A stretch of DNA of 64,000 nt from DASVBE01 sp963770375 (GCA_963770375.1 CAVYPM010000007.1:186001-250000); one strand, 5' to 3'. Shown: positions 44,339-53,765, counted from the stretch's first letter. Numbers and translations are program-made. Notes: generated by a model from the letters alone, not told the origin.

Positions 44339-44383
44339 GCCGGTCCCGGTGGCCTGGATCAGCTCAGGCCAGCCGGGACCGGC
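44339..44383 (-). terminator. Long hairpin with T tract (minus strand)
   Basis: GCCGGTCCCGG TGGCCTG and its near-exact complement (one bulge) flank an 8-base loop. On the minus strand it is followed by CATTTTCC, fitting an intrinsic terminator for the secreted-protein operon at 44472-45386. Confidence 0.65.
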
Positions 44384-44471
44384 TTCCGCCCGGACAGGGA
44401 GCCTGATCCGTCACCGGGCAGTGGATCGGGCGGGCGGCCGCGGGGCCGCCCTCCCGGTCTGTGGCGCTGTG

Positions 44472-45125
44472 TCAGCCCTTGTTGAAGGGGGCGACCAGCG
44501 GGTTGGTGCTGTTGTAGAGACCAGCCGGGTTGGGATACCAGATCCAGACGTGCATCGTGATCAGGAGCGGGTGCCAGAAGGTGAACTTGGCCCCGGTCTT
44601 CGGCTCCGTCATCGGGCAGCCGGACTGGCTCGCCTTGGGAATGAAGTTGCCGTCCGCGTAATGGCACGCGGCGGGGAACGTGCCGAACCTGGCGCCCGGC
44701 AGCGGCGGGGTCTTGGGCTTCGACGGGAAAACCCACTCGAGCGCACCCAGCTGGAACGACTTCCCGTGCTTCTCGTAAACCAGGATCTGCGGCTTGGTAA
44801 CGCTGAAGCCGGAGATCTTCGGGTTCAGGAAATGCACGCCCATGTTCGTCATGACCGGCGTGATCTGCATGTAGCCGTTCTTCTTGGCCAGCCTCAGGTT
44901 GGTGGCGTACTTGGCGCTCGCCAGCCGGGCCGCCGCGAGCTTCCGGGTGAGCGGCGACGTGTGGCTGGTCGCCATGCCCGGCATGCTGGCGGCCGGCTGC
45001 GCCGTCGCCGTCATGGTGGGCGGCAGCCGGTCGGCTGACCCCCACGCGGGGCTCATCCACATGGCCCCCGTCAGGGCAGCCGCGGCCACGCCCCCGCTGA
45101 TCCGCAGAATGCGAACCCTGTTCAT
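44472..45125 (-). CDS. Secreted conserved hypothetical protein
   Basis: 217 aa with Sec signal peptide (MNRVRILRISGGVAAAALTGAMWMSPAWG). The mature part matches a family seen in actinobacteria: KNGYMQITPVMTNMGVHFLNP, then ILVYEKHGKSFQLGALEWVFP and TMHVWIWYPNPAGLYNSTNPLV. His residues in MGVHFLNP, FWHPL and MHVWIW could bind a metal. Second gene after a DUF4242 gene, 9 bp apart. Function unknown. Confidence 0.75.
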   Translation of the reverse strand: MNRVRILRISGGVAAAALTGAMWMSPAWGSADRLPPTMTATAQPAASMPGMATSHTSPLTRKLAAARLASAKYATNLRLAKKNGYMQITPVMTNMGVHFLNPKISGFSVTKPQILVYEKHGKSFQLGALEWVFPSKPKTPPLPGARFGTFPAACHYADGNFIPKASQSGCPMTEPKTGAKFTFWHPLLITMHVWIWYPNPAGLYNSTNPLVAPFNKG

Positions 45126-45134
45126 GTGATCCTC

Positions 45135-45386
45135 CTATGACCCTTCTTGAACCCGGTAAATGTGGTCGGCGACCAGACCGTGAGCCTCCCGGTGCACGTT
45201 GGCCGCCGCCTCTGCCGACGGCGCCTCAACGAGGCAGAAGACACGGCCCCCGCTCTCGTCGACCCAGTACCGCAGGTACCGCACGTCGTACGAGCCCTGC
45301 GTCTGGAGGTCGGCCAGGTGTGCCTTGGCGACGTCGTCCATCGCCACGCCGCCCGCGATCTCGTGAACATCCATGAAGAGCGGCAC
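45135..45386 (-). CDS. DUF4242 (SCO4226-like) small protein
   Basis: 83 aa from GTG 45386 (MPLFMDVHEIAGG), with GAGGAGG about 8 bases before; longer starts add unrelated sequence. Ferredoxin-like fold: VAMDDVAKAHLADLQTQGSYDVRYLRYWVDESGGRVFCLVEAPSAEAAANVHREAHGLVADHIYRV. The Streptomyces homologue SCO4226 binds nickel; the His of MDVHEI and the HREAHG motif are kept. It leads the operon with the secreted protein. Confidence 0.9.
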   Translation of the reverse strand: MPLFMDVHEIAGGVAMDDVAKAHLADLQTQGSYDVRYLRYWVDESGGRVFCLVEAPSAEAAANVHREAHGLVADHIYRVQEGS

Positions 45387-45462
45387 AGCCGGCCTCCTCG
45401 TTGTTGTCGGAACCTTCCCGACGAACGTAGGCCAGGTGGTGGCCCTGAGTAATCGGACGAAT

Positions 45463-45515
45463 TGCCTAGGTTCCCGGCGGCGGATACCTACTTTTGACCG
45501 GCTGCTGCCTAGGCA
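45463..45515. promoter_or_regulatory. Pair of TGCCTAGG elements upstream of the DUF4242 gene
   Basis: TGCCTAGG occurs at 45463-45470 and again within the perfect palindrome TGCCTAGGCA at 45506-45515, 43 bp apart (about four helical turns), in the divergent region between the DUF4242 operon and the lipoprotein gene. A dimeric regulator site is plausible. Confidence 0.4.
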
Positions 45516-45674
45516 TTGCCCATCTACCACCGTCAGAGCCGCGACCTGCGGTTAGCCGGCCCAGCCGGCTGAACCTGGCTCGGCCGCGGGCCGTTTAACG
45601 GGCGTCCGCCATCGCACAGCGGGCGCCTGGCGCGTCGTGTGCGCAGAACGCTGCGTAGTCAAGGAGAGTCACGA

Positions 45675-46373
45675 ATGAAGCCAGGCCGGATTGCAGCCTG
45701 GGCCGTCACCGCTACGGCCCTGCCCGTTCTCACCGCGTGCGGCGGGGGCAGCGGCGGGGGCAGCACCCCCGCGAACCAGCCCACCAGCGCCGCCCCGCAA
45801 TCCAGCAGTTCCGCCCCGCAGTCCCCGGCCTCGCCGTCGTCCAGCGCGGCGGGCAACGGCGGGGCCACCACAGCCGGAAAGCTGACCCCGCCCGGCACCC
45901 ACCTGGGCCTGGGCCGGCAGGCGATCGTCGGCTGGGACCCGGGTGACACCGGCAAGAACGTGTTCAAACTGGAGCTGACGGTGGTGTCGATCGAGAAGGG
46001 CAGCATCGCCAGAGACTTCACGAACGTCAATCTCAACGCCAAGGAGAAGGCGTCCACGCCGTACTACGTGACGGTGAAGATCAAGGCGCTGAGCAGCAAT
46101 CCGCCGTCCGACAACGACGACCCGGCCATCGCCCTCAACGGCATCGACGACCGCGGCCAGCAGCAGGGCGAGGTCACGTTCTTCGGCCACTTCGCGCGGT
46201 GCGACGACCCGCAGGCGCCCAGGCCGTTCACGGCCGGCAAGTCCTTCACCGCCTGCCTGACCTACCTGATGCCGGGCGGCGGCTCGATCAAGTCGATGTC
46301 CTGGACCGAGGGCCCGCACAAGACGAACGACGTCACCCCGTACTTCGAGAAGCCCGTGGTGTGGGGCGGCTGA
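45675..46373 (+). CDS. Secreted lipoprotein
   Basis: 232 aa from ATG 45675 with AAGGAGAG upstream. Lipoprotein signal with lipobox LTAC (Cys about residue 20), then a Gly/Ser/Pro/Gln-rich tether to about residue 70. A beta-rich domain (FKLELTVVSIEKGSIARDFTNVNL, TPYYVTVKIKAL, FTACLTYLMPGGGSIKSMSW) resembles DUF4352/Ig-like lipoproteins of actinobacteria. Two Cys (ARCDDP, FTACLT) may form a disulphide. Outer-face protein of unknown function. Confidence 0.85.
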   Translation: MKPGRIAAWAVTATALPVLTACGGGSGGGSTPANQPTSAAPQSSSSAPQSPASPSSSAAGNGGATTAGKLTPPGTHLGLGRQAIVGWDPGDTGKNVFKLELTVVSIEKGSIARDFTNVNLNAKEKASTPYYVTVKIKALSSNPPSDNDDPAIALNGIDDRGQQQGEVTFFGHFARCDDPQAPRPFTAGKSFTACLTYLMPGGGSIKSMSWTEGPHKTNDVTPYFEKPVVWGG

Positions 46374-46394
46374 CCAGGCCGTTCCCGCAGACGC

Positions 46395-46431
46395 CGGAAC
46401 CCGGGTGCCCGCCGTGGGCACCCGGGTTCCG
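46395..46431. terminator. 16-bp perfect hairpin terminator
   Basis: CGGAACCCGGGTGCCC (46395-46410), loop GCCGT, then its exact complement to 46431, 22 bp after the lipoprotein stop and before the convergent membrane-protein gene. Strong bidirectional terminator candidate. Confidence 0.8.
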
Positions 46432-46464
46432 TGGTGTCTGGCCCCGCCCGGCCGGGCCCGCCGG

Positions 46465-46950
46465 TCAGGCGGCCGCCTCCGCGCGGGCCGCGGCCCGCGT
46501 GCGCAGGGCCAGCAGCATGCTGACGCTCAGCACGATCAGGCCGGCCTCGAGGAACAGCGACACCATGCCCACCCAGTCGCCCCAGTTGCCTACGTCGTCG
46601 GCGTCCCCCGGCAGGCCGATCGTGCGCGAGGCCAGGTAGCCGAGCATCGGCGCCGCGCCGAGCAGCAGCGCCGCAGCCCAGCCCAGCCGGGACAGCGCCC
46701 GCCCGGCCGGCACCGCCAGCAGCAGGGCCAGCGCGGTCAGCAGCCCGCCGGCCTCGATCGCCCGGTAGCCCCAGCCGATCCAGTCCGGGTCGGCCAGTGC
46801 GGTCACACTGCCCTGGTCCGCCACGTGCACGGCCGATACCGCCACCGCCAGCAGCGCCCCGGTCAGCCCGATGCCGGCGGCCTGCGCCGTGCCGCCGGCG
46901 GCCGCCAGCCCGCCGGCGGGCGGCTGGCTCACCATCGTTTGCTGGGTCAT
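46465..46950 (-). CDS. Four-helix integral membrane protein
   Basis: 161 aa from ATG 46950 (MTQQTMVSQ), after GGAAGGA. Hydrophobic segments: IGLTGALLAVAVSAVHVAD, AIEAGGLLTALALLLAVPAG, WAAALLLGAAPMLGYLA and VSLFLEAGLIVLSVSMLLAL. A conserved-looking VHVADQGS and LPGDADDVGNWGDWVGMVSL lie in the loops. Family not recognised with certainty. The upstream 283 bp carries an AT-rich control region. Confidence 0.7.
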   Translation of the reverse strand: MTQQTMVSQPPAGGLAAAGGTAQAAGIGLTGALLAVAVSAVHVADQGSVTALADPDWIGWGYRAIEAGGLLTALALLLAVPAGRALSRLGWAAALLLGAAPMLGYLASRTIGLPGDADDVGNWGDWVGMVSLFLEAGLIVLSVSMLLALRTRAAARAEAAA

Positions 46951-47183
46951 TTCCCGTCCTTCCCTAGCGCACCGCTTTCCGGTGCGGTCGCCCGCCAGCA
47001 CGGCCGGGATAACCGTCCCGGTTCAGGCCCGGGCCAGATCCCGGGCGTGATGAATTTCACCTGAACCAGCCGGGAAAAGAGGCCGTTAATAGCGGCCAGG
47101 AACATCGCCGGTGCGTGACCGGCCGAATTTTCTGCTTACATACGGAAGATAGATATTCCGTTCAGCGGAGCGCAAGGAAGGCA

Positions 47184-47196
47184 GCCTAAATTAGGC
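47184..47196. promoter_or_regulatory. Palindrome GCCTAAATTAGGC in AT-rich intergenic DNA
   Basis: A perfect 6-1-6 palindrome in the most AT-rich stretch of the window (about 47120-47215), which also has CGGAA-8-TTCCG at about 47145-47165. Possible operator; it lies upstream of the membrane-protein gene and just past the SDR stop. Confidence 0.4.
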
Positions 47197-47233
47197 AATT
47201 CTCCCTATATCAGCAGCCGCCCGCGGCGGCCGC

Positions 47234-47926
47234 TCAGACCCGGCCGTAGACCGGGATGGCGGCGCCGGAGATCAGGCAGGCGTCCGGGGACACCAGGAAG
47301 GCCAGCACGGCGGCGATCTCCGCGGGCTTGGGCCACTTGCGGTGCGGCGCATCCGGCATCGCGGCCCGGTTCACCGGGGTGTCGATGATGCTGGGCATGA
47401 TGCAGTTGACCGTCACCCCGTGCGCCCGGCCCTCCGCGGCCGCGGCTTCCACCAGCCGGGTCACGCCGAGCTTGCTGGCGCTGTAGGCGAACCCGTTCTC
47501 GCCGCTCTGGACGGCAACCCGGCTGGAGGTGTGCACGATCGTGCCGCCGCCCTGCTCAGCCAGATGGGCCAGCGCGTACTTGGTGACCACCGCCGCGGAG
47601 ACCAGGTTGAGCTCGAGCTGCTGGCGCAGCACGCTCAGGTCGAGGTCGCGGATCGGCTGCGGCGGGGTGTAGCCGCCGACCAGGTTGACCACCGCGGCCG
47701 GGCCGGGAGGCAGGCCCGCGACGGCGGCCGCGACGGCCGCCTCGTCCAGCACGTCCACCTCGGTGTACGTGGCGCCGGGGTGCCGCCGGGCGTCGTCCGG
47801 CAGCCGGGCGTCGGCCACGGTCAGCGCCGCGCCGCCGTCCGCGAACCGGGCTACCACCGCCTGGCCCAGGTGGCCGGTGCCGCCGAAGACCAGGACCGGC
47901 CGCCCGGTGAGGTCTGTGCCTGTCAT
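47234..47926 (-). CDS. SDR-family oxidoreductase
   Basis: 230 aa. VLVFGGTGHLGQAV (cofactor loop GGxGxxG), AVVNLVGGYTPP, IVHTSSRVAVQSG and FAYSASKLGV (Tyr/Lys) are the SDR marks; D39 (TVADARLP) suggests NAD(H). Its ATG overlaps the stop of the upstream TesB gene (ATGA), so both are translated from one message. Substrate unknown. Confidence 0.88.
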   Translation of the reverse strand: MTGTDLTGRPVLVFGGTGHLGQAVVARFADGGAALTVADARLPDDARRHPGATYTEVDVLDEAAVAAAVAGLPPGPAAVVNLVGGYTPPQPIRDLDLSVLRQQLELNLVSAAVVTKYALAHLAEQGGGTIVHTSSRVAVQSGENGFAYSASKLGVTRLVEAAAAEGRAHGVTVNCIMPSIIDTPVNRAAMPDAPHRKWPKPAEIAAVLAFLVSPDACLISGAAIPVYGRV

Positions 47927-48780
47927 CTGCCTGCCTCCTGCTCAGTGCGGGCGCTCAGGGTGGCCGCGGCCGGCTGGTGTTCGCCCCAGTTGGGCCGCGG
48001 GGCCCGCCGCCGGGCCCGGAACAGCGTCTCCTGGGCGAGGCTCGCCACCAGCGTGCCGTCCGGGCCGAAGATGGACCCGGTGTACCAGCCGCGGCCCCGG
48101 CCGGCCACCTGCGGGTGGAAATCGGTCAGCGTCCAGTCGTTCATGTCGGCCGGCCCATGGAACCATACCGAGTGGTCCAGGCTGGCGCCGGGCAGCACGC
48201 TGCGGTCGGCGGACGGCAGCACGCCGGTGGAGATGTCGGACAGGTACGTCAGCGCGCAGGCGTGCAGCAGCTCGCTGGGCGGCAGCGGCACCGTGACCCG
48301 GGCCCAGAACCGGGTCGGCCAGTCCACCCCGCCGAACGGCTGCTCGGGCCGCCGGCCCTCGAACGACAGCAGCCGGGGGAACCCGAAGACCGGCGCGTCC
48401 TGCGGCCGGCCCGCCGCCGGCATCGGCTCGGCCTGCTCCAGCGGGCCCGGCTCGGCCCGGTGGAACGACGCGGACATGTTCAGGATCACCTCGCCGCCCT
48501 GGATGGCGATCACCCGGCGGGCCGAGAACGAGCCGCCGTCCCGGTCCCTGAACACCTGGAACACCGTGGGCCGCTGGGGGTCGCCGGCCCGCAGGAAGTA
48601 GCCGTGCAGCGAGTGCGGAAGCCGCTCGCGGCTGACCGTCAGCCCGGCGGCGAGCAGCGCCTGCGCGGCGACCTGCCCGCCGTACAGCGAGTACTGCTCG
48701 GCCAGGACCAGCTGGGCCCGGTAGATGTCCTGCTCGATCTGCTCCAGCTGAAGGATGTCCAGCAGGCTGGGATTGTCCAT
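47923..48780 (-). CDS. tesB: Acyl-CoA thioesterase II
   Basis: 285-aa double-hotdog thioesterase. LLDILQLEQIEQDIYRAQ, LYGGQVAAQALLAAGLTV, LHGYFLRAGDP, VIAIQGGEVILNMSASF and the C-terminal LDHSVWFHGP and QETLFRARR are TesB hallmarks. It hydrolyses medium/long-chain acyl-CoA to free acid and CoA. The conserved Asp (DHSVWFH) and Gln are present. Two-gene operon with the SDR. Confidence 0.94.
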   Translation of the reverse strand: MDNPSLLDILQLEQIEQDIYRAQLVLAEQYSLYGGQVAAQALLAAGLTVSRERLPHSLHGYFLRAGDPQRPTVFQVFRDRDGGSFSARRVIAIQGGEVILNMSASFHRAEPGPLEQAEPMPAAGRPQDAPVFGFPRLLSFEGRRPEQPFGGVDWPTRFWARVTVPLPPSELLHACALTYLSDISTGVLPSADRSVLPGASLDHSVWFHGPADMNDWTLTDFHPQVAGRGRGWYTGSIFGPDGTLVASLAQETLFRARRRAPRPNWGEHQPAAATLSARTEQEAGR

Positions 48781-48879
48781 CCGGGCCGCCCCTTGGTCTG
48801 CGGTGTTTGCCGGCGAGCGCAGGGCCGCGTGCAGCCTGCGGCCGCGGCTCTCGCCGAGCGGTGCCGGACGCCAAGCGGG

Positions 48880-50707
48880 TCAGCGAGTGCAGCCGCCCGC
48901 CCCGTAGAAGTTGGGGCCGGCCAGCCCGGGACCGGTGATCAGCGGCCGGTGCCGGCCGCCGCCGGGCGGGTAGGCGGTGTCCCACCACTGGCGGAAGAAC
49001 GTCGTCAGCCGGGCCTGGCACGCCGCGCTCGGGTTCGGCAGCCAGTGCGCGAACGCGGCCTCCAGCTGGCCCTCGGTGATCGAGCCGCCGCCGTACTGCT
49101 GCTGTATGCGGGCCAGCGCCTGGCTGAACCGGTCCGGGCCCAGGATGGCCCGCAGGGCGATGTAGCTGATGCCCGGCCGCAGGTAGGTGTTGTTGCCGCC
49201 GAATAGCAGGTACGGCGTCGGGTCGGACGGGGCGTGCCGCCAGAAGTTCTTCCCCGTGGTGGTGTAGAACACGTTGAAGCTGCCGGTCAGCGAGCCCTCG
49301 AAAGCCTGGCGCCCGGCCGGGGTGGACAGCCCGCCGTGCTTGGCCGCGGCCTTCCTGGCCTGGAACAGGAACTCGCCCAGCGTGGCCAGGCCCTCCTTGA
49401 AGAACGTCAGGTGATAGTCGGCCTCGGTGACGTGGTCGCCCCACCACTGGTGCATGTTCTCGTGGTAGAGGGTGTCGGTGTCGATCCGGCCGCCGGCGAA
49501 GGTGATCATGGTCACCATCTCCTCCTCGAAGGAGGCCGACGGGCGGCCGACCACGACCCCGTCCGAGCTGAACGGGAACGGCCCGTTGAACCTCGCCTCG
49601 AACGCGGTGATGTCCGGCTGGAGGTTCATGATCTTGCGGTTCTTCGCCTTCCGCTTCGGGCTCAGCGAGCTGGCCTGGGCCTGGTAGAAGGGCCGCCCGT
49701 CCACGATCCGCCGGGTCAGCTGGTAGTGGCCGACGCTGTTCTCGACGAGGTAGCTGGCCACCCGGCCGGCCATGTGCCAGTGCCAGGTCACCGAGCCGTG
49801 CGGGAACAGCGTGTCCGGCGGGTTGGCCTGCCGGGACACCAGGATGCCGTTGGCCAGCACGGTGCGGCCCGCAGTCACGGTGTCGTAGAAGTCGTAGGTC
49901 GGCTTGGCCGACGGGAAGTCATTCAGCGGCATCCAGGCCTCGGTGCCGATCGGCTCGGTGGTGACGAACCCGCCGTCGCCGGCTGGCTTGTCCGACCGGA
50001 ACCAGCCCTCGGTGAATCCGTCGCCGTCGGTGTGCACCCCGGGCCGGCCGGTGTACCAGACGGTGACGGTGAAGACCGACCCGCTGGGCAGCGGCGCGGC
50101 CGGGGTAATCACCAGCTTGTTCGCCGGGCACGGCGTGCCGTTCTGCGCGTTGCGGGTGGCGAACGCGGTGGAAGGCAGCTCGGGACTGCAGGCCGGCGGC
50201 AGCGGGTTGTGCCGCGGCCCGCCCACGTGCCGGTTCTCCGAGGCCTGGTGCGCGGCCGGCCGCGGGTCGTTCTGCCCGCGCGGGTCGCCGGGGAACGTCG
50301 GCTGCACGAACCGGAAGCTGGCCGGCGCCCCGTTGACCTGGACCCGCCGGACGGTCAGGTCCGGGCCGATCGCGGTGCTGCACCGTGGACCGGCGCTCCA
50401 GGTCGAGGCTGAAGCTGGTCAGGCACTGGGTGGCGCGGTCCTGGAGGGTGACGTGGTTGCCGGGCAGGAACCGGTTGCGGACCGCGTCGTAGATCATGTG
50501 CACGTCGGTGTGCACGCTGACGTAGCCGCCGTTGCCGGTCTCCGGGTAGAGGTGCGAGCCGGCCGGCGCCAGCGTGTGCGCGCCCGCCGAGCACCCGGCC
50601 GCGCCCGCCCGGGCCGTGCTGGCCAGGGCCGGGCCGGTAGCGGCCAGCCCCGGCAGGGTGGCGGCGAGGGCAGCGGCGATCATGCCGCGGCGGAGGCTGG
50701 TCCTCAT
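48880..50707 (-). pseudogene. Secreted M1-family metallopeptidase, one frameshift
   Basis: ATG 50707 starts a signal peptide (MRTSLRRGMIAAALAATLPGLAATGPALA) and N-terminal beta domain. One extra base near 50381 shifts the frame, and the sequence resumes STAIGPDLTVRRVQVNGAPASFRFVQ. The catalytic domain has a divergent GAMEN region (FEEEMVTMITF), HENMHQWWG (HExxH) and the downstream Glu in FKEGLATLGEF; the C-terminus is GPNFYGAGGCTR. Complete length would be about 608 aa. It should be an exported aminopeptidase. Two Cys at the N- and C-terminal ends may pair. Confidence 0.85.
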
Positions 50708-50855
50708 CGGGCGCTCCTGCCTGTCACGGTCGGGGGATCGGGCCGGCCACCGCTCGCAAGCGCGCCGGCCGGCGCCGGGCGTGAAACACCGCGCGGCTCA
50801 TTGTCTGCCGGGCGGCCCGCCCCCGGCAAGATCCGCTAGCTCTCCTCGGCCACGG

Positions 50856-52970
50856 CTACGGGGCCGGCATGGCCGCGGCCAGGCGGGCATCGCCAGCCCG
50901 CCCGGTCAGCACCGCGGTCGGGTGCGGCACGTAGTCCAGGTAACGCAGGCCAACCTGGACCCGTGCGCCGTGCGGCCCGGTCACGGTCAGCGCCGCGGTG
51001 ATCAGCCCGGTGTCCTGGTCCCAGCGCACGGTCCCGCTGACCCGGGTGTCGGCCGTCCAGCGGACCTGGTGCAGCCGGATCCCGACCAGGCTGCCGCCCG
51101 GGTAGCTGAACCGGAAGGTGCCGCCGCGCAGGCCCCAGCCGCGCACGCCGTCGCCGTAGTACCAGCGCCAGACCGCGTCGCCGGCCGCGGCCGCGCCCAC
51201 CGCGGCCAGCCGCCGCCCGGTCAGGCCGGCCTGGTTGCCGGGCCGCGCGGTCGCCGCGGCGACCTGGCTCAGCCGGGCCGGGAACGTGCCGAGCACCCGC
51301 ACCTCAGGCGTGTGCGTCGCGCACGATGTATCCAGCCGGCGCAGCCCGGCCGGGTCCGCGATGAACCGCCGGACCAGCCCGGACGCGCAGCCGAACACGT
51401 CGTCCATGGCGTTCACGTGGGTGTCGTTGCGGAACAGGACCCACCGCGCCGACGGGCCCATGTCCCTGGCTACCTGCTGGCCCTCGAACGGCGTGGTGAG
51501 CGAGTCCAGGTCGCCGGACAGCACGAGCACCGGCAGGTTCCGCGGCGCGTACGGCGGCGGGGTCGTGATCGGCGGAACGCGGCCCTGCGGCGCGGGCCAG
51601 TCCAGGCAGGCGTCGAACTCCTCCTCCGGCTCGGTCACCCACTCATTGACGGTGAACGGCGCGAACGCGTCGGGCGGCAGCGCGGCCAGGGCCCGGGCGT
51701 AGGAGGCGGCGCGCTGCGCCGGGGAGTTCGCGTAGCTGAACGGCTGCGGGTAGTCCAGGCAGGTCACGGCCTGGTACAGGCCGTCGTTGAAGTCCCGCAC
51801 CGGACCCGACGTGCCGGTGAACACGTCCTGCTGGGTGAGCCGCAGCAGCGGCGCCTTGTCGTGGTCGCGCAGCAGGGCCCGGGCCGCCGGGTCCAGTTCC
51901 CGGTACACCCCGCTGTCCGAGCCCGCGTCGTTGACCATCTCGCTCAGGTCGGCCACCGTGACCCGCTCGAACACCCGGCGGCCGCCCGGCGCCCGCGTCC
52001 ACCCGGCCACCTTGTGCGCGCGCAGGTACCGGGCCAGGTTCCCGATCGTGGCCCAGGCCCGGCCCGGCGCCGCCCGGTGGCAGGCCACGCTGCGGTCGCA
52101 GGACAGGTTGAACGCGTGCCGGGCGGTCACGATCATGTGCGGGTAGAACGGATTGGTCTGGCTGACCGGGTAGGCGGCGTCCAGCGTCACCGACCGGAGC
52201 AGGCTCGCGTACCGCGCGGTGAACGTCTGCCCGAAGAACGTGCCGTACGAATCCCCGTAGAAGTCGACCTTCCCGGTCCGCAGCCGGTGCAGCACAAGAG
52301 CCACGTCCCGGGCGGCAAACGCGGTCGTGTACCGGGAGCTGGCGGCCACGAAACCGCCCCCGGGCCGCCTGGTGCGGTTGAGCTGGCGCCCGCACTTACC
52401 CGTATCCACGGTGTACGCGGCGATCCCGTAGGCCGCCCGCCAGTTCTGCAGCGCCTTGCACAGGAAGGCCGAGGAGTTCCCGGTGCCGCGCAGGTTGACC
52501 AGCAGCAGGTTGCGATGGGCCAGCAACGGCCCGAACGTTCCCAGGTAGGAATCGGCCGACCCAGTGGTCGGGAACCCGGGACCGCCCTCAGTGGCCAGGA
52601 TCGTCCCCACCGGATGCCCCCGCCGCGCCGGATACCACCAGAAACCGATCTTGATGCGCCCGGCCGACGGATCGCGGTAATCCAGCGGCACAGCGATGCG
52701 GGTGCACCAGGCCAGCGCCGAGGCCGCGCACGGCGGGATCGTGACAGTCCCCACCCGGATCGGCTTCCGGTGCCGCGTGCCGCGCGCCAGCGGTTCCCTG
52801 ACCATGGGCCGCCGGGCCACCGGCACCGGATGCGGCCGCCCGCCGGGGACGGTCACAGCTGAACTCAGCGCAGCTCCAGCCGGCCGGGCCGGGCTAGCCG
52901 CAGCCTGACCAGCAGCGAGCAGGGCAGAAACAGCTACGGCCGCGGCCACGACCGCCAGAACTGGGCGCAT
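50856..52970 (-). CDS. Secreted tripeptidyl-aminopeptidase-like alpha/beta hydrolase
   Basis: 704 aa from ATG 52970 with a signal peptide (MRPVLAVVAAAVAVSALLAAGQAAA). Features: RIAVPLDYRDPSAGRIKIGFWWYPAR, TEGGPGFPTTG (oxyanion), nucleophile FYGDSYGTFFGQ, Asp in LSGDLDSLTTPFEG and His in NDTHVNAMDD; the C-terminal TAP-like portion is followed by a beta-rich tail of about 130 residues. Belongs to the SlpD/TAP family of exported peptidases (S33). It lies beside the M1 peptidase gene on the same strand, suggesting joint peptide scavenging. Confidence 0.9.
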   Translation of the reverse strand: MRPVLAVVAAAVAVSALLAAGQAAASPARPAGAALSSAVTVPGGRPHPVPVARRPMVREPLARGTRHRKPIRVGTVTIPPCAASALAWCTRIAVPLDYRDPSAGRIKIGFWWYPARRGHPVGTILATEGGPGFPTTGSADSYLGTFGPLLAHRNLLLVNLRGTGNSSAFLCKALQNWRAAYGIAAYTVDTGKCGRQLNRTRRPGGGFVAASSRYTTAFAARDVALVLHRLRTGKVDFYGDSYGTFFGQTFTARYASLLRSVTLDAAYPVSQTNPFYPHMIVTARHAFNLSCDRSVACHRAAPGRAWATIGNLARYLRAHKVAGWTRAPGGRRVFERVTVADLSEMVNDAGSDSGVYRELDPAARALLRDHDKAPLLRLTQQDVFTGTSGPVRDFNDGLYQAVTCLDYPQPFSYANSPAQRAASYARALAALPPDAFAPFTVNEWVTEPEEEFDACLDWPAPQGRVPPITTPPPYAPRNLPVLVLSGDLDSLTTPFEGQQVARDMGPSARWVLFRNDTHVNAMDDVFGCASGLVRRFIADPAGLRRLDTSCATHTPEVRVLGTFPARLSQVAAATARPGNQAGLTGRRLAAVGAAAAGDAVWRWYYGDGVRGWGLRGGTFRFSYPGGSLVGIRLHQVRWTADTRVSGTVRWDQDTGLITAALTVTGPHGARVQVGLRYLDYVPHPTAVLTGRAGDARLAAAMPAP

Positions 52971-53025
52971 AGCGGACAAGGTGCCACCCGCACGCCTCCC
53001 CGGCAAGACCCAGCCGAGCCGCCCG

Positions 53026-53751
53026 CTATCGGGAACCGCGGGCGAGCTCCCCCGCAATGCCGTCCAGCAAAAACCTCAGCCCCAGCTCGAACTGCTCCCC
53101 CGGCGCCGCCCCCGACGGCCGGGCCAGCCAGCCCGCCAGGATCGGGAACCGCCCGTCCGCCAGCCCCCGCACCGCCGCCAGCGCGGAACGCAGCGCCGCC
53201 GCGTCGTCCAGGCCCAGACGCCGGCTCATCCGGGCCTCCTCCGCCTCCTGGAGACCGCTGCCCACAACATGCCGGTCGATCAGCGCGGCAAACGTCATCG
53301 CCTCAGCAGCCGTCGCCCCCTGCCCCACCAGCACCGCGAGCATGAACTCGAGCCGCCGCATCAGGTTCGGCCCCACCGGCGGACGGGAGTGATACAGCGC
53401 CGCGAACCAGGGATGCCGCTCGATCATCCGTCGCGTCGCCATAGCCAGGTCAGATAGATCAGCCCGCCAGTCCGCCCCCGGCCCGTCAGGCACGGGGATC
53501 TCCCCGGCGACCCGGTCGAGCATCAGGTCGACAAGACCGTCCTTGCTCCCCACGTACCGGTACAGCGCCATCGCCGAGTACGAGCCCAGCCGCGCGGCCA
53601 CCGCCTGCATGGTCAGCGCGTCCGGGCCGGACTCGTCGGCCAGGCCGATCGCAGCGGTCACGATCGGCTCCCGGCCCAGTGCCTGTCTCCGGGGCGGCGG
53701 GTCCGGCTGGGCCCAGATCAGCCGGACCGGGCCGCCCTCGGCGTTGCGCAC
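53026..53751 (-). CDS. TetR-family regulator (TetR_C type)
   Basis: 241 aa, GTG 53751. HTH: PIVTAAIGLADESGPDALTMQAVAARLGSYSAMALYRYVGSKDGLVDLM. The ligand-binding part (RRMIERHPWFAALYHSRPPVGPNLMRRLEFMLAVL) matches the TetR_C subfamily. Divergent from the glycoside hydrolase gene with a palindrome between the starts; probably regulates both. Confidence 0.9.
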   Translation of the reverse strand: MRNAEGGPVRLIWAQPDPPPRRQALGREPIVTAAIGLADESGPDALTMQAVAARLGSYSAMALYRYVGSKDGLVDLMLDRVAGEIPVPDGPGADWRADLSDLAMATRRMIERHPWFAALYHSRPPVGPNLMRRLEFMLAVLVGQGATAAEAMTFAALIDRHVVGSGLQEAEEARMSRRLGLDDAAALRSALAAVRGLADGRFPILAGWLARPSGAAPGEQFELGLRFLLDGIAGELARGSR

Positions 53752-53765
53752 GACCTGAGTTTATC

